Below are positions 1 through 11,257 of a stretch of 64,000 nt of DNA, piece after piece. Numbering within the stretch: the stretch's first letter is position 1; every line of letters begins with the position of its first letter. The translations under genes and the position numbers were made by a program. The notes beneath the pieces are model-generated. The model saw only the letters and a list, made by a program, of their open reading frames with translations. It made no database searches and was not told the DNA's origin. Origin of the DNA: Episyrphus balteatus (taxonomy: Eukaryota; Arthropoda; Insecta; Diptera; Syrphidae); assembly GCF_945859705.1 (NCBI RefSeq), contig NC_079137.1:80683150-80747149 (forward strand), in the 5' to 3' direction.

Positions 1-213
1 AACTGCCTCAATTGATTCCTTAAAGAACAGTGAAAACTATATGTTTCTATGTCTTCTAGTTTTTGAGAAAATTGAAAAATTATTTTATCAGATTTTTCTT
101 TTTTCAAAATATTTTTTGTTTTTATTTGTTTTTATTTTTCAATTTTCTCAAAAACTAGAAGACATAGAAACATATAGTTTTCACTGTTCTTTAAGGAATC
201 AATTGAGGCAGTT
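1..213. repeat. Perfect inverted repeat (hairpin), 80-bp arms
   Basis: Bases 1-80 are the exact reverse complement of 134-213, separated by a 53-bp T-rich loop. The outer ends read AACTGCCTCAATTGATTCC and its complement. The left arm begins at the first base of the window, so the palindrome may extend further out. No coding potential is convincing; a 60-residue reading frame from 41 is simply the T-rich hairpin read through. It is probably a small foldback element or MITE; no target duplication can be judged because the left flank is missing. Confidence 0.9.
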
Positions 214-1314
214 TTGTGTGTGAGTAATTTTTTTACTAAAATTCACAGTCTGGACAAAAATTGTATAAAATGAGTTTTAAAAAATTTTTTTCGCCTATTT
301 TTAACTTTGAAATCGATTATTTCAAAAACTATTGGTTATATTATATTGATTTAAAAATTGAAATCAAATGTACAATTTTACCTTTCGGAAATGGTATCAT
401 TTATTACTGTAAGTGTTGCCGTTGTTTTTTAATAATTTTTTTTTATTTTGATAATTTTTTTTTAGAAAAATGCCCCTCCCACCTTAACGGGGGGAGATAG
501 ACCCCCTCCCAAAGAAAAAAATGTTTGTATTGAGCTCCTCTATAAAAACCTGTTATCAAATCCTGGCGCCCAAGTTATCCTACTACGTGCCGAAACAACA
601 TTTTTGCTCTATACCTAAAAGTTCGAATTTCTGTATCTGGGTTGAAACCGAAAATTTTTTTTTTCTAGGCCAATTTTGAAGTGATTTTCATAAAAAATGC
701 CTCGATTTATTAGGAAATAGATACAGTTTTAGAATATATTTTTTAAATAGCATGTTGTTTTGAAAACATATACTTTAAATTGATGCCGAAGTTGGGAAAA
801 TGACGAAAAAAATGGAATTTTTGAATTTTGACATCTTATAAATTCTAAGTGGTTTAACCGAGTTACATGTTTTATACATTGTTAAAAAGGTATATTTATC
901 TTCTATCAGAAACTGTATAAAAATCGAAAATGGGTAAAAAATTGTCGAAGCTAGAATTTTTTCAATGGGTGAAGGTCCAAAAAAACGTTTTTTGCCCGTA
1001 ACTCCAGATTTTGGTGGTGTTTGGGGATTTTCAAATATCGTTTCGTAATCAGTGCGACTAGCTCTACAAAACCTGATAGGTCTCCGCCTGCGTATATTTT
1101 GAAACCTCATTTTTGTAACACCGTGTAATCATAAGTTAAATTTTCTAAAATTAAAAATGATATAAGAATGACTGGTCCAGTTTTCATCAGTTTTTTTTGT
1201 ATGTTTTAAAATATATCAGTGCTGTCCTGGGAACTAAAAAAAATATATTCCATAGTCCAAAATGTAGTGGATACACTTTTAGGCAAAACCCTTCTTGTTG
1301 TTGTTTTTTTTTTT
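214..1314. other. Non-coding AT-rich stretch, possible repeat debris
   Basis: No credible gene. Near 409-425 it contains GTGTTGCCGTTGTTTT, also found in the foldback element at 40.8-43.6 kb (43288 onwards), so part of this block may be related debris. Around 1108-1126 the sequence TTTTTGTAACACCGTGTA resembles the common terminal sequence of insect DNA elements, but I could not find a partner end. A 111-residue minus-strand frame (775-1110) has no recognisable domain and AT-driven composition. Confidence 0.4.
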
Positions 1315-1499
1315 GAAGTTATACTTCTTATGGGAGGGTGAGTATGAAAATTTACTTTTTGACAAGAATGTCAAAGGGATTATGACGCAATCACCCTGGG
1401 TAGCAGGGCTGTCGTTTCACCTTTAGAGTAGGCAGTACTTTAGTGTTTAAAAATGCAGTACGCCTCAGTACGGCAAACATAAAACACACAACACGTTGC

Positions 1500-1670
1500 A
1501 AGTTACATGTTTCATGTGGCAAAATGCATGTGGCAAGTTGTATGTGGCAAGTTGCATGTGGCAAGTTGCATGTGGCAAGTTGTATGTGGCAAGTTGCGTG
1601 TGGCAAGTTGCATGTGGCAAGCTGCATGTGGCAAGTTGCATGTGGTAATTTTCATGTGGCAAGTTGCCAG
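1500..1670. repeat. 14-bp minisatellite (GCATGTGGCAAGTT)n, about 11 units
   Basis: Head-to-tail copies of GCATGTGGCAAGTT with C/T and other point variants. Fourteen is not a multiple of three, so reading frames crossing it cycle through three peptides every 42 bp. This explains the repetitive LHVASCMWQVACGK-type translations on both strands, which are not genes. The inverted copy of the host element carries a shorter array at 35948-36030. Confidence 0.9.
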
Positions 1671-2403
1671 GGTTGCTCATTTGAGCTGAGCTGAAAGTGA
1701 GCAGAGCTGAAAGTGAGCAGAGCTGAAAGTGAGCGCCCCCAACTTCCAATGGGTATATCTCGGAATTTTTGAAGAAAATGAAAAAAAAAAAATGTTTGAT
1801 GCCAAAAGGTAGCGGGGACTCTAACCTACATTTGGGTACAACTCCCATCCCTGTAGGTCCACGCGTTCTCAAACCCGGAGAACTTAAAAGTAAAAAAAAA
1901 TTAGGCACGATTCTGATAAAATAGGCATGATGTGGCGGTTTAACATGGAAGGCGATTTTTTAAAAATCTGATAATGTGCAAAGCGTAGGCCCATGACACA
2001 AGCTATCATTTGGCATCACTCCCAAAAATTGCTCTCAAGCGATTTAGCTTCCAGGAGCGTTCAAAGATTCGGAGATTTTTCAAAAAAAAATTTACCCCAA
2101 CTTTCAAAGGCGATTTTCTCGGAATTTTGAAAAAAATCGAAAAACCGGATTGTACCGGAATTTTTTTTATGATAAAAAATTAAATATTTTACTAAAAAAA
2201 TAGAAATATATTAACTATTAAAAAAACCAAGAGAAAATATCACGCAAAATTATCTGTTTTATTTATAAAAATATCCATGTGTTAAAATAATATCATTAAT
2301 AACTAGAACCAAACATCTTAAGCTATGGTGTTTCATAAAAGTTTAAAATATCTTCATATTTCATCATACTTTCCAAATAAAAATCAATGTATCCTATCAC
2401 CCA

Positions 2404-2595
2404 TCACAGCTCAGCTCAGCTCACTTTACCTTAGCTCACCCAACAGCTCAGCTCAACCATCAGCTCAGCTCACTTTCAGCTCAGCTCAAATGAGCTGAGC
2501 TATGGTACATACATAGCTAAGAAGTGAGCTAGCTCAAAATTTGAGCTGAGCTGTGAGCTGAGCTCAGCTCTAACTTTTGAGCTTTGTAGCAACCC
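2404..2595. repeat. GAGCT/CAGCT pentamer-rich array
   Basis: Dense repeats of AGCTCAGCTC and AGCTGAGCTG with short interruptions, present in both copies of the host element (see 34513-34700) and in shorter form beside the minisatellite (1680-1735; 35835-35930). The array is rich in AGCT and self-complementary, so it can fold locally. Confidence 0.85.
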
Positions 2596-2936
2596 TGCAA
2601 GTTCCATATTGCTACTACTAGTGCTGAAGCACACACAATTCTCATAAAATTACCATATCGCCCATTTTATGCGCAATTTATTTACTTTCGTTAACCATAT
2701 ACCGTACGTTCTGAACCGCACAACATGAGTAAATTTCACAGAATAAATTGAAAACTACATGGACGCAAGGAGGATGAAAGAATTAATTTATTGTTCACTT
2801 GATAAAAATGTAAAAAAACTAAGTGTGGATTAATTACTTAATAATAGAAATTAAAAATATCAAATGAAATTCATTTATATAATACTGAATGAGAAGTATA
2901 ACTTCAGTCGGGTGTACATGTGTACACACACTCTTT

Positions 2937-3904
2937 TTTGTATCTTGCTTTTCTCTATATCACATAAATATACATCTTGTATGCATGCGGACTATTTTGG
3001 ATAAAATACATAAAATATTTTGCCTATAAACACATCAGCATCATCATTTACCAACCAGAACCACCCATATACCAACCTACTCAGATACAACACCTCTTGT
3101 GGTCATGGAACTTTGGTGTTTGATGTAATTTTTGATTAAGGCAAAAACTTTTCATGTTTATTTATTTGCATTCACTCGAAACTGAATTTTTATTTTTTGT
3201 TGTTGTTTTTGGTATATTTTTGCTTACCCTACAGATTTACCTTTAAACATTATTATACTCCTCTTGTATACATGAATCCTACCTATATCTACCTTTAAGC
3301 ATTAAATACTGGTAAAAGAGGGTTTGTCTCTTGTGGGATTTCCGAAAATGTGAAAAGTTGTGTTGCGTTATTTTTTTTTTTTGTTGTTTTTGCAAATAAA
3401 GGTACAATAAAACTGTTTAGTATAGTAAAATACCCAAATCAAAAGGGTATCATAAAAAAGTCCATCGTCTATAATAAAATATATAAAATAAAACATTTTT
3501 GTTTGTTTGTTTTTGTTTCTCCTCGCTCTTACCGGATAATAAAACAAATGGACGCAGCGATTCTGTGGTCATAAAATCCAAAAAACAAACTTTCTAATCT
3601 ATATTTTCAGCCAAAAAAAAAAAAAAAACAAAAAAAAACGGAAGGTGTAAATGGGTAAAAATGTTAGTGTATGTCGTGTAGTATAAACGTGTAGGGAATT
3701 TATGTCACGCGAATCGAACTCGTATAACAAGGACACTGGACTTGTTCGAACACGGGACAATAGGACCCAGGTACAATGTTGTTCAAAGTATTTTAACATG
3801 AAATTTGTGCTCGTTCAAATGGGAATTAGTGGTTGGGAATATTGGAATCGATATGAAGGATATCGCTGTTTTTAGGGGGGCGATATTTAATTAGGATTTT
3901 TAGG
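2937..3904. other. Non-coding stretch, no feature recognised
   Basis: Mixed AT-rich sequence with poly-A and poly-T runs. I see no gene, no terminal repeats and no tandem structure here. Short reading frames at 3350-3574 and 3599-3799 run through homopolymers and have no recognisable similarity. Confidence 0.4.
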
Positions 3905-5400
3905 TAATTTTCAGTCTAATACCTTAAAAAAAAAGTTTTTGTCTGTAAAGTTGGTTTGCGGACTATAATTTTACGTGCTAACGTCATAAGAAAACAGTTT
4001 GTGTGCTTTAGTAAAAAAAAAATGGAAATGGAGAAAAATGGAACAATTTTTTGAATCCAATCATAATTTACAAGAAAAAGCTAAAAGCTTTTCTTTCTTT
4101 TCTCATATCAATTTTTTTATATGAAAAGCCAACAAAAAAAAATTACGCCATTAAAAAGTTTAATATTTTTTCTAAAGAATAAAGGCAAACATAAATTTTT
4201 ACAATGTGTAAAAGGTATACAAATAATTTATTGCAAACAATCATTTTTCATAAAAAAAGTGAAAAATTCAAACTTTTTTTCTTCTAACACCATTAAATCC
4301 ATTTTTTTTATATATACATTTTATACCATCTGAAAGCCTGTTGTTTCAGCTCAAAATATTCATACTAACCATGTCTACACGACACCTAAAAATCTAAAAA
4401 GCAGAAAAATTAATCTTTTTTATCTTCTAACACCATTAAATCCATTTTTTTATATCACAACCTATAATAAATTTTATATCATCTGAAAGCTAATTATTTC
4501 ACCTTTTATATGACGCTCCAATCATATTTCTACGATGCCTACAAGAAAAGTAAGAATTTTTTAAAGTCATCCAGGTCGAAATTTCAAACTGAGAATGCGG
4601 TACTTCCCACACTGGTGGCTGGTCATTGGCAACAGATCTCCACAGGATTTTTGAGGTATTTCTGAAGTTTTTTATTTTAACATTGTGTAGCTTGTAGTAA
4701 ATGTACCGTTAAGTTTAATTAGCTTCTCTAAATCAAAAGAAAGAACGTGTTGAAACATAGAACTTTATTTTACAGTTATCTGAAAAATTGTGACTACAAA
4801 ATTGATTGAAATTTTGCACATTTTTGTAAAGTCATGTCTATTATCTATCTACAGGTTATTTATTTATCTAATGAAGAAAAACAGATACAAATAAAAAACG
4901 GTTAAAAACGGTCTAAAAACTTGGGACAAAAAAAAACTTCTTTTTCCCGTTATTCGGCCAAATATCATATAAATTTCTTGTGCATGCATGCGCACGGTAA
5001 AAGATATGTTCTATAATTTTGAGATTTTCTTTTATTATCTTTCGAATGATATTTTTCAAATTGTCCAAAAAAATGTACTTACCTATAATCACTACTTTGT
5101 CAAAGGGCTACATCATGTTTTAGTTTTAAAAACTCGGTTCTGAAATTTTTTAGAATTTTTTCAAAATTATTGCTAGCCTAACAACAAATTTATCTATCAT
5201 TAAAAAAAAATTCAACATTCTACAACGTCGCGTTTAGAAAATAACCACTTTTTTGCAATTTTGTTTTACCCCTATTTACCCTATTAAATGATAATTTTTT
5301 TAAAATCTTTCATTAGTATTTAATTTTAGATTATTATCTTTCAAATAAACTATATATGGTTCATAGATTTATAAGACACTATCACATTAAAAGAAAATTC
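3905..5400 (+). repeat. Long AT-rich dispersed repeat, copy A
   Basis: Shares ordered landmarks with copies at 16800-18380, 46945-47347 plus 49883-50440, and 60230-61180 (reverse). These are AACGTCATAAGAAAAC near 3980, then internal subrepeats built on CTTCTAACACCATTAAATCC (4278 and 4426) each followed by ATCTGAAAGCC-type sequence, then CTCCACAGGATTTTTGAGG near 4640, then TACAACGTCGC near 5220 and GGTTCATAGATTTATAAGAC near 5360. No coding frame, terminal inverted repeat or poly-A tail was identified, so the class is unresolved. Borders are approximate and come from comparing copies. Confidence 0.7.
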
Positions 5401-7092
5401 TGTTAAAATTTAAAATGGACTAGATTTTGGTTACGATGGTACTAGATTACTGGAATCTCCCTACTATCTATCTGTAACTAATTTAATCAATTCATTAATG
5501 AAAATACTTTTAATTACCTCATAAAATCATTCCAATCACCACCAGTCTTAACTTTGTTTATTGACTAAACCTATGGCTACTGTTTTGAGGTTATCAAGAT
5601 AACTTAATTCAGGGTAACATTATGCGTCTTAGACACAGTTTTTTTTATCTTAATCTCCAAATTAAAAATAAAAACATAAACAAAAAAAAAAAACTATCAA
5701 CAAAAAAATTGGTAAACAAAAACAATCCCAAAAATAGAAAAAAAAAAAAATCGTAATCATAAAGATTGCTCAATCGTATATTTCCGGCTTCAAGGCGTCT
5801 GATGTAATAGACTCCTCCAATTGCAACTATTGAAATTTCATCAGCTTTTTTTCATTGTTTTTTTGATAGATATCGCTGGTCAAAGGCGGCGTGTCGTCGT
5901 TGTTGTCAATAGCTTGTCCTTGGAAAGTGTTGATGACTATTTTTTCTGATCGCGTGGATCTCTCTCATAGACAAATAACAGATCGTTAATTGGGGGCGAA
6001 TTTGTGATTATTTTTGAGAACTTTTTTTTTTTAATTCTTAAAATTTATATCGGGGAAATAGCAAAAGTCATAAACAAAGTCATTATTCCTATTTCCCCTT
6101 TAACCCCCCTTTCTCAATGCCTAAAGGCGCCAGGCTATTTGCAGAAATGGACCATTTAAAAAAGTTTCTTGAACCGCGTTCTCTCTTGTTTTTAGAATAG
6201 ATACAATATCTATCTCCTCCCAAGTTCTAAACAAAAGCCAACAACAGGCACATTTATCTAGCACGCGAATAAAACGAATTCAAACAAATAAATTAAAGAA
6301 ATAAAAAATCGATTTTTGTTAGTAATAAAATTGGAGAAATTATCTTGTAAGCATGGAATACAAATCTCTGTTAACGAGACTAGTGTGACGTACATATACA
6401 GATTGTGTGTGTTGTTTTTCGTTCTCTAACAAATCGTATTGTTTGGCCCCCTAAAAACTATATGACTTTTGGGGGCCACCAAACCCGTTGAAAGGTGGAA
6501 ATTAATTTCAATTTCCTTTGCGCTAAGAAAAAAGTACCAAATGTTTTTGTAGAAAAGGAAGTGATGATTCTTGGAATTTTTTTTTTTTTTTCATTGAAAA
6601 TTGAAAAAAAAAAACACGAAAATAAAACTGAGAAATTATGGGAAACATTTTTTTAAAAACAATTATCGACTATTGGCGCCTCTATTTAATTTATATACAA
6701 AAATAAGGCGCCACCCGTGGTTTTTTTTTAAATAAAAAAAAAAAAAATAGAATCTTCTTTCTGAATATGGTTGTGTTGCAATATACTTAGGTTAGATCTT
6801 TCAACATAGCAAAGTGCTGCTAATGAACTTTCAACACTTTGCGTAGGCACCTGATTTTGTGTGTTTTTTAAATGTTCATATTGTTTTTTTAAAAGAGATT
6901 GATGGATAAATCTGACAAGTTTTACGACTCAATAGACATCAGACAGCTTTCTGAAAGATGTTTGGGTTTTTTTGAAATGTTTTAAATGAAGACCAAAGTT
7001 TAACCTACGAGTATAAAGTTGAAGATTTATTGACAAGAGAAGTAAGTACATAAAAGGGATAAAGTAACATGCAGTGACAGCCACTTGATAGG
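5401..7092. other. Non-coding stretch with a few short hairpins
   Basis: No gene. Two short inverted repeats stand out: 6443-6477 (GGCCCCC ... GGGGGCC) and 6674-6713 (TGGCGCC ... GGCGCCA). The segment 5780-6000 is less repetitive and could be host sequence. Nothing else is supported. Confidence 0.4.
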
Positions 7093-7100
7093 GTTACATC

Positions 7101-7839
7101 CAGTGACGGTTTAAGCACTACCGGCGCCTCTGGGCAAGATTGCAAGTGGCGCCTCTAAAAAAAAAATTCATCTAAAAACAATTTTTTAAAATCACGAAAA
7201 AAAGCAATAGCAGATTATGTCTTACCTCTCATATACTTGTTAATTCATTTATTAAAAATGTGCAGTGTATTAACTTAAAAAGGTTAACTTAAAAAAAATT
7301 AATTATTCATGTCATTTAGGCTCAATTGACAAGACTACCTTTATCTCTGACTTTTTTGTTTAAACACATTTAAAGATTAGGTACAGTTGGTTTTATTTGA
7401 ACAATGTTTTTTCAAAAACTTTTTCAACTAGGTACATTAATGGATTTTTAATTTCGGGATTCTGTCCGTCTCCCTTAAATTGGTAGGAGGAATATTAGGA
7501 TTGCTTTAGTCTTTCAATAGATATTGGGGCGCCTTGTTCTTCAAAGATGAACGAAGATTTTGGACACCATTGTCCTTCCGGAAGCCAAATAAATTAACCC
7601 AAAATTGGGGGGCGCCTTCATTCTTCAAAAAGTTTAGGACAAACAATACGAGCGCCGTTGAAAATGTAAAATAGAAAAAAATTGGGGCGCCTTTGTGAAT
7701 GTAAAAAAAAATAAAACATCGATTGGAAAGACTTCGTTATTTATATAACTTTTGTACAAGTTCGGGGCGCCTGCGGCGCCCCTCAATTCTCGCGCCCCTG
7801 GGCGTCGGTCCAGGCTGCCCTACCCTAAAACCGGCTCTG
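7101..7839. mobile_element. Non-autonomous hAT-type element, 739 bp, intact target duplication
   Basis: The left end reads CAGTGACGGTTT and the right end, reverse-complemented, reads CAGAGCCGGTTTTAGGG, both of the CAG-N-G-type form seen at hAT termini. The 8 bases before it (GTTACATC, 7093-7100) are repeated exactly after it (7840-7847), giving the 8-bp target-site duplication diagnostic for hAT. The interior has no transposase and is marked by repeated GGCGCC boxes in degenerate units (7148, 7528, 7610, 7683, 7764, 7774). An identical duplication argues for a fairly recent insertion. Confidence 0.88.
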
Positions 7840-7963
7840 GTTACATCAATACTTTCAAAAGCCTTGAAGTTATAGTAAATAGCTATTATTTTCTTCAAAC
7901 TCTATTAGAATTAACCCAACATAATTACAAACAACTGAGAAAATCATGTCTTTCAGCATCAAA

Positions 7964-8942
7964 TCATTCATTCATTCATTCATTCATTCATTCATTCATT
8001 CATTCATTCATTCATTCATTCATTCATTCATTCATTCATTCATTCATTCATTCATTCATTCATTCATTCATTCATTCATTCATTCATTCATTCATTCATT
8101 CATTCATTCATTCATTCATTCATTCATTCATTCATTCATTCATTCATTCATTCATTCATTCATTCATTCATTCATTCATTCATTCATTCATTCATTCATT
8201 CATTCATTCATTCATTCATTCATTCATTCATTCATTCATTCATTCATTCATTCATTCATTCATTCATTCATTCATTCATTCATTCATTCATTCATTCATT
8301 CATTCATTCATTCATTCATTCATTCATTCATTCATTCATTCATTCATTCATTCATTCATTCATTCATTCATTCATTCATTCATTCATTCATTCATTCATT
8401 CATTCATTCATTCATTCATTCATTCATTCATTCATTCATTCATTCATTCATTCATTCATTCATTCATTCATTCATTCATTCATTCATTCATTCATTCATT
8501 CATTCATTCATTCATTCATTCATTCATTCATTCATTCATTCATTCATTCATTCATTCATTCATTCATTCATTCATTCATTCATTCATTCATTCATTCATT
8601 CATTCATTCATTCATTCATTCATTCATTCATTCATTCATTCATTCATTCATTCATTCATTCATTCATTCATTCATTCATTCATTCATTCATTCATTCATT
8701 CATTCATTCATTCATTCATTCATTCATTCATTCATTCATTCATTCATTCATTCATTCATTCATTCATTCATTCATTCATTCATTCATTCATTCATTCATT
8801 CATTCATTCATTCATTCATTCATTCATTCATTCATTCATTCATTCATTCATTCATTCATTCATTCATTCATTCATTCATTCATTCATTCATTCATTCATT
8901 CATTCATTCATTCATTCATTCATTCATTCATTCATTCATTCA
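7964..8942. repeat. Giant perfect tetranucleotide microsatellite (CATT)n, 979 bp
   Basis: About 245 uninterrupted copies of the 4-bp unit without a single substitution between 7964 and 8942. Four-base units read through in any plus-strand frame give an endless Ser-Phe-Ile-His peptide with no stop, producing spurious frames of 346 and 399 residues. The minus strand contains a TGA every 12 bases. It begins about 120 bp after the hAT element's target duplication. The true length may differ, because long reads and assemblers often collapse or expand such arrays. Confidence 0.97.
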
Positions 8943-11180
8943 GTGACATAGGCATTGTTTTTGAAGAAAAAATTATTAATACTTGACAATTTGATATTAA
9001 CTCTTAAATATTGGTCTTAATAAAATAATTTCAAGAAACATGAATTAATTCGGAAATCTTTCGAAAACCTTTTTAATATTCAAAGAAGTTCTACAACTCT
9101 TTTACAATATTTCAATATTTCAGGGAAATCCCTTGTGCTCATTTGCAAGAAGCTATTATTTGTGACATTCTTAAATGAAAAACAACCAAAAAAGGTAAAA
9201 ATACATAATATTACAGAAATTTGAGATAACCTACAATTCGCAGAAGAAAGGTCACCAGATCAGAAGAGAAAAGAAAGAAAACCTGAAAAAAAAGACACAA
9301 CCCAACCTTTTTATGCATAATTTATCCCATTTTTACCTAGAAATTAGATACTTTCTTCTTTTTTGCTGAAAGGCATAGAAAAAACCCTTTTTTTGTGACA
9401 TCCAACACCTCCCAGCTTGTCTATTCTCTATAGTGACCAAAAATTTTAGGCTAATTAGATCAAAGACCATAGAGTAGATTGAATGCTGGCAAATTGAAGT
9501 CCTGTTGTTCGAGTGCATTCATATAAATTTGTGGTAATTTATACGTCATCTTTTAGGACTCAAATGATAGGTCTTGACGATGGGATGGGTATCTATAAGA
9601 TGCAACGTGACTTGTGAACGAGTTTTCCCATTTCCACAAAAATACTACTACTAGGTTATAGGTAGGCTGATGATGGTACTACTGAAGGTAGACTGACGAC
9701 TTCCTTGGGTGAAATTGAATCAAGAAATCATTCAAATGAATTCAGGTTCCAAAATGAAGAGAATAAAACAAAAACAAAAAAGCCAGAAACTACCAACCTA
9801 CCTCTTCTACAACATGAAAATTTATAAAAATTCAGAATAAGACAAAATAAGTTTCCCCAAAATGATTGACACGAACGGAACGACCAAATCGGCCTCTTTC
9901 GGTTTCGTTCCTTTTTGTACTACTCTCAACTCGAATCTCGACTCGTCTCGTTTATCTACAGAAAATCTATAGGGAATTATGGAAATTTTGGTCGTTGTCG
10001 TCTTCTGTTCGTCTATGGACAGACCATAGTTGTTTTTGTTGTTGTTGGTTTTGATGATGAGAGTTCAGTTGGGCAGCTGCAACTACTATATTGGACTGGG
10101 GTGGTGGGATGATAAAGAAGAGGCTGTGTGATGTGCATCTGTGACTACGAGGTCCGCATACGAAATTAGGGGACGCCTCTTCTTTGGCCAAGCAGCAGTT
10201 TGATTTTAGTTTATGGCTCTGGCTAAAAGATTTTGGTTTCGAGCGGTCGGTGTCGGTTGGTGGCGACATCGGAGAAATGTGTCCACCACATTGCCACAGA
10301 TGAATCTCTCTCGGCTGCGCTGATGCTGTCTGACCAAAGAAGATACAAAAAAAAAAAAACTCCAATAAAACCTAAAAAAAAAAGAAGCCCAAAAAGATAC
10401 AAGATACAGGAAAACTGGATTTACAAGTTGTGTGATCTGTAGATTCTGCTTTATGCACGTGATTCGATGCAATTTAGGAGATAAAAGTCTGTCAAGGCGG
10501 TGGTGGTTGACGGTGGTGTAGCTGCTCCTGCTGGTTACTGGTGGAGCTCGAATGGAAATTAATACGCTTTTTTTTTTTGGATTTTTCGTTTTTTTCTGAT
10601 TTTTTTGTTGTGATTTTTAGGTGAAATTTACAATTTGTGGGCAGTATGTGCGTGACGTTACGTGATGAAGATTGCTTGGCATAGATGAACGGTTACTGGA
10701 GACAAGACCAAACAAAAAGGGGTTTCATGTCAGAATAACAAGTTTTAGAATGGAAAATAGATGGCTAGAGAGACTCTAAGTGGAACCAAAGTACTTTTCG
10801 ATGTTTTAGGCCAATCGTTTCCGTATTTGAGAAAAAAAAATAGAATTAAAAGAACTCTCTATGAGCTTGAAGAATATATTCAGACAACTTCAATAGATCG
10901 AGGTTTAGCAATAACCTCTTTAATGTTTATGGTTTGGCTTCGTCCATGCATGACAGGTAACATGAGAAGTAATTAAGATGGCTTGTGCCGAGTTTCATGA
11001 ATATTTAAATTATCTTTTGAAAATGTTGGCGGTGACGATTGACGAGCTATTAAAGTAGAATGATACTATTTCTGACTTTGACAAGGTATTGAATGCCGTT
11101 AACATTGGACACAAAAATCAAAGGAAATACCGTGCATTTGATTTTGAAGCATTGGGAAACTTAATAAGGCCATCTCATCA
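8943..11180. other. Mostly non-repetitive non-coding stretch; possible host island at 9.85-10.56 kb
   Basis: No gene with domain support. The part around 9860-10560 is noticeably less AT-rich than its surroundings (for example GGCCTCTTTCGG at 9891 and CGGTCGGTGTCGG at 10241) and shows no relation to the repeats elsewhere in the window, so it may be host regulatory or intronic sequence. Overlapping short frames there on both strands look compositional and share no recognisable family. Confidence 0.35.
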
Positions 11181-11257
11181 TCTCATTTCCGTAAAAAAAT
11201 GGGGCCCAACATTAGTTCACACTATTTTGTTTAATTGTTTTGAGTATCTGCCAAAAC

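Larger units (their letters stand above)
1315..2936. mobile_element. TIR element with minisatellite core, copy 1 (inverted relative at 34.17-36.22 kb)
   Basis: The element begins GAAGTTATACTTCTTATGGG at 1315, and its opposite terminal repeat ends at 2905 (ATGAGAAGTATAACTTC). Similarity to copy 2 continues about 30 bp further through GTGTACATGTGTACACACAC to a T run, so the true right border may be 2936. Interior order: terminal domain; 14-bp minisatellite (about 1500-1670); GAGCT-rich array (1680-1735); a moderately conserved block (1740-2170); AT-rich segment; second GAGCT/CAGCT array (2405-2595); terminal domain. No transposase is visible, so it is non-autonomous. The superfamily is not recognised and no clear target duplication is seen. 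Confidence 0.7.

Noticed and set aside
562..577. A single TGGCGCCCAAG near the window start as another primer-site-like core
   Set aside because: Only about 10 bases match and no flanking unit similarity to the three arrays is seen; likely chance.
1391..1908. Overlapping frames on both strands with His/Cys/Gln-rich repeats
   Set aside because: Translations of the 14-bp minisatellite, repeating every 42 bp; no family similarity and both strands are equally open.
2404..2595. Resemblance of GAGCT arrays to immunoglobulin switch regions
   Set aside because: Only the pentamer is shared; there is no GGGGT component and no immune locus. A short-period simple repeat is sufficient explanation.
7752..8951. 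A 399-residue stop-free frame of Ser-Phe-Ile-His repeats
   Set aside because: It is the plus-strand reading of a perfect 4-bp microsatellite; all three plus frames are open for the same reason.
9866..10472. Overlapping 60-130-residue frames on both strands
   Set aside because: Low-complexity, no motif, no conserved start or splice pattern; more likely host non-coding sequence.
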